Source of the DNA: CBDCZY01 sp965224745
GTDB lineage: Bacteria; Pseudomonadota; Gammaproteobacteria; Methylococcales; Methylomonadaceae
Direction of reading: 5' to 3'
NCBI GenBank assembly: GCA_965224745.1
Contig: CBDCZY010000002.1
Coordinates: 682,001 to 746,000 of the forward strand
Length of the DNA: 64,000 nt
Shown here: positions 44,424-53,909 of the stretch, one piece after another
Layout of the letters: each line of letters begins with the position of its first letter
Numbering within the stretch: position 1 is the stretch's first letter
Notes under the pieces: model-generated
Database searches by the model: none
Told to the model about the DNA's origin: nothing
What the model saw: only the letters and a program-made list of their open reading frames with translations
Translations under genes and position numbers: made by a program

Positions 44424-44827
44424 TCGTATCATCCTTGTTAGCAAATCCTCGTAACCCTTGTAATCCACCCGTATGAAGCGCAACAATTCGTTCGCCTCGC
44501 TTAAAGTGGCCTTGTTTAATTAGATCGTAAATTCCAAACATCATTTTACCTGTGTAAATCGGCTCTAAAACAATATCACTAACTTTTCGAAATTGATCCA
44601 TAAACTGAAATAAATCATGATTCGTTTTGGCAAAACCACCCAATGCATAGTCAAAATTTAATGTCCATTGGGGTCGCTTCTGCGCTACATGGCATTGAGA
44701 AAGCAGTACTTCAATCTCAGACTTCAAATAAACTGCATTTTTTAGCACGATGAACCGGGTGTGATTAAAAGTGATGCAACATGTTAAGATTGTATTTTAT
44801 AGAGTTGAAATATAAAAGAAAATATAC

Positions 44828-45109
44828 ATGAACAAAACCATCCCCGAAAAAGATATAAAGCTACTCGAACTTCTAAATGAACATCCCATACTACGCCATC
44901 GTGTTGAGGTATTAATGGCTATCGTAGAAGATGACGATGAAACGATTGAGAAAGCGGATGCAGCGGAGCAACGCGTCATTGAAGAGGTTCGAAAAATAGG
45001 TCACGCAGCACTTTCCGAGTGGGCAGAAAGTAAAAATAAGCGCAATGAAGCTGAATTGAAAGAACAACCCGAATTACGTATTGCAGGAAAAAAAACTGTG
45101 GTGGCATAG
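44828..45109 (+). CDS. ISKra4-like transposase, N-terminal frame
   Basis: This 93-codon frame is rich in Glu and Lys (DIKLLELLNEHPILRHRVEVLMAIVEDDDETIEKADAAEQ) and resembles the N-terminal part of ISKra4 transposases. It ends at TAG 45107 just after a run of eight A (45088-45095). The second frame overlaps it by 29 bases in the +1 phase, so slippage on the A-run would join them into one protein of about 440 residues. A single-base indel is the alternative. Confidence 0.75.
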   Translation: MNKTIPEKDIKLLELLNEHPILRHRVEVLMAIVEDDDETIEKADAAEQRVIEEVRKIGHAALSEWAESKNKRNEAELKEQPELRIAGKKTVVA

Positions 45110-46145
45110 TACCTTTGATATTATCGAAATTGAAGAAACCCTCTTTCGTGAGTCAACCCATATCGTTCGTACTTTTTCAGATCAAGCGAATGTGACCTGC
45201 CGAAGTACCTCGACGCCTTTACAACGGGCCATCACAGATTTTGGAGCAGACCAGCCATTTGGCCAAGTCAACGCTAAACTCCAAGAACATTATGGAATAG
45301 AGGTACCGGTGAGTAGTATTAGGTTCATCACAGAGCATCATGGCAAAGCGATATTTGAACAAACAGACCTTGTCAGTGACTGGCCAGATACCTCAGGTAC
45401 AAAACACGTCATTGCAGAGACAGATGGAGGCATGGTTCCTGTGGTGACCATTGATCCTGAAGCAAAAGATAAGCGAAAAGAAAAAACACTGGGCTGGCAA
45501 GAACTGCGACTTTGTATTGCCCATGAATGTGGCAGTCGGACGCTGCATTATGGAGGAAACTTTTCTGGGGGTATTGAAGAAACAGGTCGCCAGTTATTTG
45601 ATTGCGCGATGAATGTAAACTTTGGCCAACAAACACACGTGCATTCGGTAGGCGATGGCGCATCCTGGATCAAGCGCCAAGTGGATGAACAATTTGGCGA
45701 AAATGGAACCTATTTAATCGACTTAATGCATCTTTGTGAATACTTGGCAGAAGCGGCACCTAGCTGTACAGGTGACTCGGCATTATGGTTAGATGAACAA
45801 AAACAACGTTTGAAAATCAATCAGGCCAGCCTTGTTCTTGAAACCCTATTGCCGTTTCTTGAACCATCCGAAACGGATGATGAGAAAGCGCCGGTTCGTA
45901 GGGCTTACCGCTACTTGAGAAATCGTCTGGATCAAGTTGATTATCAAGGTGCGATAGAAAAAGGACTTCCAATCGGTTCAGGTGAAATTGAAAGCGCTCA
46001 CCGTTACATTGTTCAAGCTCGGCTTAAGCGTCCTGGAGCTTGGTGGTCACCCAATAATATAGATTATATGTTGGCTTTGCGATTATGTAGAATCAATCAA
46101 CGATGGGAAAATTACTGGCAAGATGTTAGGCAAAAGGCGGCATGA
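45081..46145 (+). CDS. ISKra4-like transposase, catalytic frame
   Basis: The 354-codon frame carries the catalytic domain. HVIAETDGGMVPVV has the first Asp, SVGDGASWIKRQVDEQF and YLIDLMHLCEYL the second, and GLPIGSGEIESAHRYIVQARLKRPGAWW the last Glu with the family-typical GSGEIES. It has no independent start of quality (TTG 45081), which supports expression by frameshift from the frame before it. The termini of the element follow 36 bases later. Confidence 0.8.
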   Translation: MQEKKLWWHSTFDIIEIEETLFRESTHIVRTFSDQANVTCRSTSTPLQRAITDFGADQPFGQVNAKLQEHYGIEVPVSSIRFITEHHGKAIFEQTDLVSDWPDTSGTKHVIAETDGGMVPVVTIDPEAKDKRKEKTLGWQELRLCIAHECGSRTLHYGGNFSGGIEETGRQLFDCAMNVNFGQQTHVHSVGDGASWIKRQVDEQFGENGTYLIDLMHLCEYLAEAAPSCTGDSALWLDEQKQRLKINQASLVLETLLPFLEPSETDDEKAPVRRAYRYLRNRLDQVDYQGAIEKGLPIGSGEIESAHRYIVQARLKRPGAWWSPNNIDYMLALRLCRINQRWENYWQDVRQKAA

Positions 46146-46508
46146 TGAAAATTTAGTCTTGCATCACTTTTAATCGTACCCCGATGAACCCGGTAATTTG
46201 ACATTTAGCGGGCAGAGCGCTGACCAGCCCCGCTAAAGTTGCCCCAGTTCCACAAGGACAACAAAAATGATCAAATGACATCTTTATTTCAGATCCAATT
46301 TCGGCTACTCCCGTTAAAGCATACTCAGAAGACCCTCCTTCCGGCAACCAATAGCCACTATAACGACTCAAAGGTATGTCACGCCAATGCTTCAAATCTC
46401 TTAATTGACGATAATCAGATCGATTGATATAGTCAACATGTGTCTCGCGTCAATTACTTTGTCCGGTTTGGCGACAATTATGATGGCCGGTTGAGTGATT
46501 AAGGTTTT

Positions 46509-47246
46509 TTATGATTTTTTCTGATGTTTCCTCCTGTAACTGTTGCCGTCGATTTCAAGAATCGTGGCATGATGGATAATGCGGTCAATGGCGGCTACGG
46601 TCATTAATGTATCCGGGAATATCTGATCCCAGTGACTGAATGGCTGGTTTGATGTGATGATCAAGCTGCCACTTTCATAACGATGAGCAATAAACTCAAA
46701 CAGGACCTGGGTTTCTGAATCCGTTTTTTTAACATAACCAATATCATCGATAATGAGTACACGATATTTATCCAGTCGACTCATCACAGCCATTAAATCC
46801 AGCTCTTTTTTGGCCTGCTGCAGTAATTGCACCAGTGCGGTGGCAGCCAACCATTTTACCCGGATGCCTTGTTCGATAAGATGAAGCCCCAAAGCAGAAG
46901 CAATATGCGATTTACCGACACCGGAAGGGCCAATCAATAAAACATTATCTGCCTGTAGCGCCCACTGGGTATTATCGCGCAGCCCAATCACTTTCTTTTG
47001 AATGGTTTCCGGTAATTCATCAAAGCCTAAGGTGGCAAAACTTTTGCCCCGGGGTAATTTGGCTTCTTTGGTCCAGTTGCAAACTCGCGTTTCAAAGCGC
47101 CGTGCAATTTCATTTTCACACAGTTTAGACAGGTATTGGCTATAGCCCCATGCCTGTTTTGTGGCCTGTTCCTGATAAGCTTCATAATATTGCCAAAAAG
47201 CCAGCAAGCGAAGTTCTTTTAACATCATTGGCAAACCATCACTCAC
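46509..47246 (-). CDS. istB: IS21 helper ATPase IstB
   Basis: The 245-residue AAA+ ATPase is required with IstA for transposition. VLLIGPSGVGKSHIASALGLHLIEQG has the Walker A site and VLIIDDIGYV Walker B; SLIITSNQPFSHWDQIFPD is the sensor region typical of IstB/DnaC-like proteins. Its start overlaps the istA stop by 8 bases. Confidence 0.95.
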   Translation of the reverse strand: MSDGLPMMLKELRLLAFWQYYEAYQEQATKQAWGYSQYLSKLCENEIARRFETRVCNWTKEAKLPRGKSFATLGFDELPETIQKKVIGLRDNTQWALQADNVLLIGPSGVGKSHIASALGLHLIEQGIRVKWLAATALVQLLQQAKKELDLMAVMSRLDKYRVLIIDDIGYVKKTDSETQVLFEFIAHRYESGSLIITSNQPFSHWDQIFPDTLMTVAAIDRIIHHATILEIDGNSYRRKHQKKS

Positions 47247-48750
47247 AGCACACCTCCTGTCTCATCCACTGACCGGTCAGTAGTTGATCATAGTCAGCAA
47301 CCTGGTGTTGGCGTAGCGGTATCGGTGGCGGTGTACTGTGTTGTAAATACCTTGCCTGCAGGGATGTTAAATCGGGCAAGGCACCTTGTTCTGCCTGTCG
47401 CATTAGCTCAGTTGCCAGGGCACTTTCGCAATCATAATCATAGGCAAAGCGTAAAACAGCAACCATCCACTTGCATGCTTCTTGCGGTGTAAACTGTTTC
47501 TCTGCCTGCTTCCATAAAGCCCGATATTGCGTGTTAGGCAAAATATTATCGCGAAACTGTGAGAAGCGGAAGGCTTGTGGTTTGGCTGCCAGAGAATGAA
47601 TGATATGCCGGTAATCTATTCGTCGCGCTCGGCCGGTGGGCGTTGTTGGATAAATCCGAGGCAGATTGATCACCCGAGTTTGGCCAACAAAGCAGACCAA
47701 ACGATCATGGTAGAGATGCACCCTGACGCTTTCACCGATAAGGCGTGAAGGGACGGTATACAATGCGCGTTTTACAGCAATGGTACTGCTGGTGGTGACT
47801 TTTACCGACAGCTCAGCATAATCAACAAATCGGTGTTTGGGTAAGGCTAACAGGGTTTTGTGCTCTTCGGCCAACCTGCCTTTGCATCGTCTGTTCAGTT
47901 TGTCGACAATGTGTTCAAGAAACTCTCGATAAGCACGGAGTGTAGAAAAATCATTCGAACCGCGTAACTTTATGGCTTGATCAATGCGACGTTTTAATGA
48001 GCCATGCGGTGCTTCAATGGCGCCATTTTCATGACTAATGCCCAGATTATTGATGGTGGGCCGCATGCCATAATGCTTACATAAATCATGATAGTCTTCC
48101 GTCAGTCGCTGTTTTTCTACGTTATTGACGTAAGCCGCACTGAGGCTGTCTGTACGATGTTCCTTTGGTGAACCGCCTAAGGTGTGTAATGCACTTTGTA
48201 AGCCGTCAGCCAGTGCACTGTAGCTTTCTCCGCCCTGAATAACATGGACATGACGCCAACCACTAAAAGCCAGGCGAAACTGGTACAGTAAATGTGCGAA
48301 CGCCTTCCCGTCTATCGTAATGACGGTATTGGGGTGCGTAAAATCAGATAGTCCCTGATGACCCGCAGGTACCGACTGACGAAACATGACTTCTTTGTCC
48401 GGGCCTTGTGTGGCCTGCCAGTGTTTAACACGTCTTTGCAGTGTCCGAAGGTATTTCTCTGGATACTTTCCCGGATGCTGCTCATCCAGATGCTCCCACA
48501 GGGTAATGCCAGTTAAGGACGATTCATCTTCTAATAACGGAACCAGTTCTGAGTCCCATACGGCTTCTAATGGATCTTTGCGCGTTCGCCACTTTCGTTC
48601 TTTGTGTTCAGCTCTTTCACCTTTTTCGATCCGGCAACCTGATCGAACACTGATGCCGGCTTTTGCTGCGGATGTCTCCTGCGTACAACCTGTCTGACGA
48701 TTTTTCATATAACTATTTTCCTGTAATTGAGTGATGTGTTTACCGGACAA
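47239..48750 (-). CDS. istA: IS21 transposase IstA
   Basis: This 503-residue DDE transposase has an N-terminal helix-turn-helix region (ETSAAKAGISVRSGCRIEKG), a catalytic core with FTHPNTVITIDGKAFAHLLY, HRTDSLSAAY and SHENGAIEAPHGSLK (Asp, Asp, Glu), and a C-terminal beta domain binding the ends. Protein sequence is identical to that at 58690-60201. Confidence 0.95.
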   Translation of the reverse strand: MSGKHITQLQENSYMKNRQTGCTQETSAAKAGISVRSGCRIEKGERAEHKERKWRTRKDPLEAVWDSELVPLLEDESSLTGITLWEHLDEQHPGKYPEKYLRTLQRRVKHWQATQGPDKEVMFRQSVPAGHQGLSDFTHPNTVITIDGKAFAHLLYQFRLAFSGWRHVHVIQGGESYSALADGLQSALHTLGGSPKEHRTDSLSAAYVNNVEKQRLTEDYHDLCKHYGMRPTINNLGISHENGAIEAPHGSLKRRIDQAIKLRGSNDFSTLRAYREFLEHIVDKLNRRCKGRLAEEHKTLLALPKHRFVDYAELSVKVTTSSTIAVKRALYTVPSRLIGESVRVHLYHDRLVCFVGQTRVINLPRIYPTTPTGRARRIDYRHIIHSLAAKPQAFRFSQFRDNILPNTQYRALWKQAEKQFTPQEACKWMVAVLRFAYDYDCESALATELMRQAEQGALPDLTSLQARYLQHSTPPPIPLRQHQVADYDQLLTGQWMRQEVCCE

Positions 48751-49208
48751 GTCACTTCCTCCTAAGAGTAAAAAGTACTTATCAGTTTATACACTCAACC
48801 GGTCAAGATAATTGTCGTCTGACCGGACAGGTTAATTGTCACCTAACAAACATGCATGCCAAAAGTTATTATATCTTGCAAAGTAGGACTTAAAACGGCT
48901 GGTTTCTCACCACGTATCATTCCAATCGTTTTTAGTTCCAGCACCTGACCGACAAAAGCCAAGGCATGAAGAAAATTTGAAAAAGGCCCGCCCATACTCA
49001 CTATGCAATCACTATTTTGATGTAAAGCATGATTAAGACTAAATTTTAATTTTCTCCATTTATTACCAGAAACAATCGGGTGAATCTGGTCATCACGTTT
49101 AATCCACAACTCCAACCCTCGAGCCGAAAGAAAAGGATCGTTGACTTTAGTTAAATTAGAGACACGAAGCAGGTCTGTGACTTTTTTTAATTTGGGATGT
49201 AGCGACAA

Positions 49209-49915
49209 CTGTATTATTCCGTAGTTATTTTGTTAATCCGATTCAGATCAACTCAAGTTTTCTGTGTAGGTAGCTTTCACCTACGTTTTCGCCTATTGTA
49301 TTTATCTTATTTTGCCGATACGTATACCAAAAGTTTGCTTTCATCCTGCTCGGAAAACAGATCGGCGCGGAGAAAATAATTGGATGGGATCTGGATTCTA
49401 ATATTCTCAGCATTAATAAAAACACCTAACAAATCCCATAATGATGCATTGAGTATTATTTTAGAAAAACCACACTGTAGAATAACCATTTCTCTCTACA
49501 TTCGCTATTATCTAACTTACTCTTTGTATAACCTAAACTGAACACTTCTCTAGTCCATCACTTAACTTAACTTAACTACATCGCCACCAAAGCATCATTA
49601 CTTTGACTTCTTTGTTAGTTTTCGGGATGCTTTCATATTTGCAACCTACTTCTTCTATATTTCAACATATGTAATATCCTGAAAAAAGCATTGAAAATTT
49701 AAAGTGCCTCACAAAAAAAAAAAATCAGCAACAAAAATAGGCTGTTTTGTGACACATATCACTTCGCTTTTCCAAACTCTGTCTAGGCTTACTTTCTCCA
49801 AGGTAGGAATAATCTTTCAAAAGGCACCCATCAAAACCCAACCTTTCAAAGTTACAAACAATTTTTACTATCTCTATCTTGGAAACATTTTTAGTAACAA
49901 AACAGGTATTTATTT
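49209..49915. other. AT-rich intergenic region
   Basis: About 700 bases lie between the start of the broken desulfhydrase gene and the large secreted protein gene. There is no convincing gene; the short frames here have no ribosome site or family pattern. A small stem GTAGGT/ACCTAC lies near 49265-49283. The promoters of both flanking genes must be here. Confidence 0.5.
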
Positions 49916-52900
49916 ATGAGTAATAGGAAGAAAAAAAATTTCAAGAAATCAATTAACCCATTGATTTTTAGTTTACGTTGCGTATTGTTTCCACTTGCCA
50001 TGACCCAGGCAAATGCTGCGTTCGCTATCACTGAGCCAACTGGCCAACAAGATTCATTCGCTAAAGCCGCTATTCAAAGTAAAGGAAGTTGTAGCAAAAG
50101 TATCGCTTTAGATGGTAACAATGATTGGGTTAATATCCCTGACATGGAGCTATCTGGAAGTTTTACCATCGAAGCATGGATCAAGTTAGCACCAGGTATT
50201 GACAATAAAGATTCATTATTGGGCCAGGAAGGTAGAGGCCCAGATATTAATTTTTATGGTGGAAAAGCGCGGATGTTCGTACCTTTCGCTGACCACATCA
50301 CCGCTAAAACATCGATTAAGCCGGATACCTGGACCCATATCGCAATAACCCGTTCTGGCTCTAACTTATCCTTGTATATCAATGGTATACTTGATTCCAC
50401 TGGCGTATGGAATGGAACATTTCCAATCAAAGCTTTAGGCCGAGGTAACATTAGCTCTAGCGGCACCTTTAAAGGCGAAATGGATGAAGTCAGAATTTGG
50501 AGTATTGCCCGAAGTGGCAAGCAAATTAACAACAGCATTAACCAAAGTGTTACTCCTGATAGCCAAGGTTTAGTCGGTTACTGGACTTTTAATGAGGATG
50601 GTCAAAAAATAAATGACTCAAGCAAGTTGGGCCGACATGGAACATTAGGTCAAAAAAATGTGGAAAGTAACGATGATCCGATACGTAAATCATCGACAGC
50701 TCCGTTAAACGAAACCTGCTCCTCCGTACAAAACACAACTAGTGAAACAGTCAGTACCCCAGAAACACCAGTTGTTAAAGAAATCATCGACAAAGATAGT
50801 AGTACCCCTGGAGAAAGCTGCGGTATGAGCCTTGCGTTAGATGGAAAAGATGACTGGATCAACATCCCCGACATGGAGTTTCCTGGTAACTTTACCATTG
50901 AAGCATGGGCTAAGTTAGCGCCGGGCATTGACAATAAAGATGCTCTAGTCGGTCAAGAAGGTCCAGGTCCTGACATTAATTTTTACAGTAGCAAAGCTCG
51001 ATTATACGTTCCTTTTGCTGACCATATAACTGCAAGCTCAGCAATTCGTCCTGACACATGGACGCATATAGCCCTTTCCCGATCTGGATCAAATTTATCT
51101 TTGTACGTGAATGGCGTACTAGATTCTATCGGTTCATGGAATGGAAAATTTCCGGTGAAAGCTCTGGGACGAGGCAATGTTTCAAAAGGCAATTTTCAAG
51201 GTGAGCTGGATGAAGTCAGATTCTGGAATATAGCACGCAGTGGCAGTCAAATTAACAATAATTACAATCAAAGCGTGGCTGCAGATAGCCAAGGTTTAGT
51301 CGGTTATTGGACGTTTAATGAGAATGGCCAAGCAGTAACAGATTCAAGTCAATCAGGCTATCATGGAGCTTTGGGAGCATCTGCCGCAATTGGCATTGAT
51401 GACCCAAAACATGTCAAATCTAGTGCGCCTATCAACGAGAACTGTGACAATATACAAAACCAAGCGCCGTTAGTAACTGAAAACACAGAAGCTCCAGCCA
51501 CACCTGACACAACTCCAACAGCGCCCGTATCGACGGTTAATGATGACAATGTTGTAGCTGATCAAGACAGTGCCGCATTACCACCGGATTCGGTCTCAGC
51601 ATTTTTGCCAGATACAGATGAGGAGGTAGCAGTACAAGGAACAAATATTGAGCCCACAACCGTGCTCTACGTCTCTCCACAGGGCAATGACAATAATTCA
51701 GGTACCTTGGCTTCTCCTTACAGAACCCTGGCAAAAGCTAGAGCAGCTGTGCAACAAATAAAAAATACCAATGGACTTCCAGCAAAAGGCATTGCTGTTG
51801 TATTAAGGAAAGGTACTTACTACCTAACAGAGTCATTTAAATTAGGTGCAAACGATTCAGGAAGTGCCGGCAAACCCGTAATTTACACTAGCTACCCTGG
51901 TGAGCAAGCAAAAATATCAGGCGCCAAAGCTTTAAATTCAAGTCTTTTTAAACCGGTAACCAACTTCCAACCTGTCTGGAGTCGATTAGATTCTCAAGCA
52001 AGATCTAAGATTTTGTATACCGATCTGAAGCAACAAGGTATTAGCAATTTTGGTAAATTGACCGCAAGAAGCGTATTTGAAAATAATAAAGGAGCTCTAC
52101 AGCTTTATTTCGACAACAAACCGATGACTCTTGCCAGATGGCCAGATAAACCCACTGAGGATTCACCCAAAAACCATAGCGCTAGCGAGAATGGATTTAC
52201 ACACATTAACAAAGCATTGAATAATACTTCTTTTACTTATACTGATGCTCGAGCTAGTCGTTGGACACAGGCAAAAGATATTTGGCTTCATGGTTTTTTT
52301 AAGTGGAATTGGGCGGACTTTCATATCCCCGTAAACCAACTTAACACTGCCACAAAAACCATGAACGTCTTAGAGCCGGGCTATGGTATTGGCGATGGGC
52401 AAAAATTTTATGCTTATAACCTAATGGAAGAAATAACTCAGCCTGGTGAGTGGTACCTGGATAGAGGGACTGGCATTTTGTATTTCTGGCCACCCGCTGA
52501 CATTAAAAGTAAAAATGTCAATGTTTCGATGTTGGAAACCAATTTAATCGAAATGAACAATACATCGTGGATTACAATCAAAGATGTTGTCTTAGAAGGA
52601 TCCCGAGATAGCCTAGTCAGTATAAACGGTGGTTCTAACAATATTATTGATCATTCAATTCTGAGAAATACAGGTAATATTGCAGCTACAATCACTGGCA
52701 CTAACTCTGGTATAGAAAACAGCACTATCGCATATACCGGTAATGGTGGCGTTATTGTGAGAGGAGGTAATCGTGTTAACCTGTCTGCTGCAAATAACTT
52801 TGTCCGTAATAATGAAATACATCACTTCGGCCATTGGGTCTATGGATATAAACCCGCAGTAAAAGTGGAAGGAGTCGGTCAAAAAATCTCTCACAACTTG

Positions 52901-53689
52901 ATGTATCAAGGCCCACATGCTGCCGTAGTATGGGAAGGCAATGAACATTTAATGGAATACAACGAAATACATGATGTTGCACGTTTTTCTGAAGATATGG
53001 GTGCTTTCTACGGAGGCCGAGATTGGGGTGTTCGTGGTAACGTAATTCGTTATAACTTTATTCATCACTTGTATTCTTGGGCTAAACATGGCGAATTTGA
53101 TGTCCATGGCGTCTATCTAGATGATTCCCTCAGTGGCACTACAGTTTTTGGTAACGTATTATACGGGATCGAAGGCTTTGGTATTTTAAATGGGGGTGGC
53201 CGCGATAATATTATGGAAAATAATATTTTTGCAAATTGTGGCGTCCCATTGTTCACTGATAACAGAGGGGTTAATCAAATTAACTTCCGACCCAACGACA
53301 GTTGGAACTTAATTGAACGTATTGCCAAAGCTGGCATTGATTACAAAGCTAACCCTTGGGCATCTAAATATCCTGAGTTAGCGGCTATTCCAAAAACGTT
53401 TACAGTTAAGGACAAAAACAACCACTGGCTCCACCCAGAAGGAAATGTTTACTCACGTAACATTAGTGTTGGTGGTAACCCTAACTTTGCAGGTGGAATA
53501 TACAATGCTGACTTTAATGTTGGGCTTTCGCCAATTAGTTTTTACAAAGAGATTAAGGACAACAAAACAGGTACAAACCCGTTATTTGTCAATGAAGCTG
53601 CTCTTAATCTAAATTTGAAACCAAACTCACCGGCTTTTTCTATCCCTGGATTTAAAGCCATACCATTTAGTCAAATAGGTATTCAGTAA
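49916..53689 (+). CDS. Secreted protein with two LamG-like domains and a parallel beta-helix
   Basis: The 1257-residue protein has a signal peptide with a long basic start (hydrophobic about 20-30, cut near NAAFA). Two LamG/concanavalin A-like domains (about 59-268 and 302-510) are close repeats: both have SLALDGxxDWxNIPDME, FTIEAWxKLAPGIDNKD, GxLDEVRxWxIARSG and SQGLVGYWTFNE, and both begin and end with a cysteine, suggesting one disulfide each. Pro/Thr-rich linkers follow. From about 584 LYVSPQGNDNNSGTLASPYRTLAKA starts a right-handed parallel beta-helix similar to GH141-like and related polysaccharide-active proteins (PGEWYLDRGTGILYFWPP, then repeated NxI/NxF turns). It probably binds and perhaps cleaves an extracellular glycan. 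No cohesin, sorting motif or export genes adjoin it. Confidence 0.78.
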   Translation: MSNRKKKNFKKSINPLIFSLRCVLFPLAMTQANAAFAITEPTGQQDSFAKAAIQSKGSCSKSIALDGNNDWVNIPDMELSGSFTIEAWIKLAPGIDNKDSLLGQEGRGPDINFYGGKARMFVPFADHITAKTSIKPDTWTHIAITRSGSNLSLYINGILDSTGVWNGTFPIKALGRGNISSSGTFKGEMDEVRIWSIARSGKQINNSINQSVTPDSQGLVGYWTFNEDGQKINDSSKLGRHGTLGQKNVESNDDPIRKSSTAPLNETCSSVQNTTSETVSTPETPVVKEIIDKDSSTPGESCGMSLALDGKDDWINIPDMEFPGNFTIEAWAKLAPGIDNKDALVGQEGPGPDINFYSSKARLYVPFADHITASSAIRPDTWTHIALSRSGSNLSLYVNGVLDSIGSWNGKFPVKALGRGNVSKGNFQGELDEVRFWNIARSGSQINNNYNQSVAADSQGLVGYWTFNENGQAVTDSSQSGYHGALGASAAIGIDDPKHVKSSAPINENCDNIQNQAPLVTENTEAPATPDTTPTAPVSTVNDDNVVADQDSAALPPDSVSAFLPDTDEEVAVQGTNIEPTTVLYVSPQGNDNNSGTLASPYRTLAKARAAVQQIKNTNGLPAKGIAVVLRKGTYYLTESFKLGANDSGSAGKPVIYTSYPGEQAKISGAKALNSSLFKPVTNFQPVWSRLDSQARSKILYTDLKQQGISNFGKLTARSVFENNKGALQLYFDNKPMTLARWPDKPTEDSPKNHSASENGFTHINKALNNTSFTYTDARASRWTQAKDIWLHGFFKWNWADFHIPVNQLNTATKTMNVLEPGYGIGDGQKFYAYNLMEEITQPGEWYLDRGTGILYFWPPADIKSKNVNVSMLETNLIEMNNTSWITIKDVVLEGSRDSLVSINGGSNNIIDHSILRNTGNIAATITGTNSGIENSTIAYTGNGGVIVRGGNRVNLSAANNFVRNNEIHHFGHWVYGYKPAVKVEGVGQKISHNLMYQGPHAAVVWEGNEHLMEYNEIHDVARFSEDMGAFYGGRDWGVRGNVIRYNFIHHLYSWAKHGEFDVHGVYLDDSLSGTTVFGNVLYGIEGFGILNGGGRDNIMENNIFANCGVPLFTDNRGVNQINFRPNDSWNLIERIAKAGIDYKANPWASKYPELAAIPKTFTVKDKNNHWLHPEGNVYSRNISVGGNPNFAGGIYNADFNVGLSPISFYKEIKDNKTGTNPLFVNEAALNLNLKPNSPAFSIPGFKAIPFSQIGIQ

Positions 53690-53696
53690 CCAATGA

Positions 53697-53742
53697 ATGG
53701 GGTTGACGTGGAATATTATGTATTCCCGTCACCCCATCTTTT
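53697..53742 (+). terminator. Terminator of the large secreted protein gene
   Basis: ATGGGGTTGACGTGGAATA pairs with TATTCCCGTCACCCCAT across a 5-base loop, with two small irregularities, and is followed by CTTTT. It starts 8 bases after the stop codon. Confidence 0.82.
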
Positions 53743-53909
53743 CAGCCCTAATTGCTAAAAATTTGGATGTAAGAGCGAGTAAGAACATTAATTTTTAGTA
53801 TTTACAAAAAACTCTAAAAAACAAGAAAGTCCATTCACCTTAGGTCTTTCACATCACCACACCAACCACTGCCAACTTGATTCATTATTGATCTTTGGCT
53901 AGTACTCCA

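Larger units (their letters stand above)
44757..46181 (+). mobile_element. ISKra4-family-like insertion sequence
   Basis: A 1425-bp element has terminal inverted repeats GGGTGTGATTAAAAGTGATG and GGGTACGATTAAAAGTGATG (21 of 23 matching overall) and a 9-bp target duplication CGATGAACC (44748-44756 and 46182-46190). Terminal GGG, a 9-bp duplication and a two-frame transposase fit the ISKra4 family. It lies antisense inside the desulfhydrase gene. Confidence 0.88.
46441..48848 (-). mobile_element. IS21-family insertion sequence, copy 1
   Basis: A 2408-bp element begins TG and ends CA, with subterminal repeats of the form GACAATTA..TGxCCGGT at both ends. It is flanked by a 6-bp duplication AACATG (46435-46440 and 48849-48854). 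It encodes istA and istB on the minus strand. The copy at 58592-60999 has the same length and encodes identical proteins in the opposite orientation. Confidence 0.93.
44416..49208 (-). pseudogene. D-cysteine desulfhydrase/ACC deaminase-type gene, split by two insertions
   Basis: Three fragments on the minus strand belong to one PLP enzyme gene: 49208-48849 (N-terminus, with SGNKWRKLKFSL carrying the PLP lysine), 46434-46182 (YSGYWLPEGGSSEYALTGV and CCPCGTGATLAGL, the phosphate-binding part) and 44747-44416 (C-terminus with EPIYTGKMMFGIYDLI and ALHTGGLQGL). Removing IS21 plus one copy of its AACATG duplication, and the ISKra4-like element plus one copy of its 9-bp duplication, gives a continuous 945-base frame (314 residues), a normal length for the family. 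No stop or frameshift has accumulated, so both insertions look recent. The enzyme would release H2S, ammonia and pyruvate from D-cysteine or act on a related D-amino acid. Confidence 0.9.

Noticed and set aside
49704..49919. A 71-codon frame just before the large secreted protein
   Set aside because: Lys- and Phe-rich translation of an AT-rich promoter region, starting in a poly-A stretch; no family pattern.
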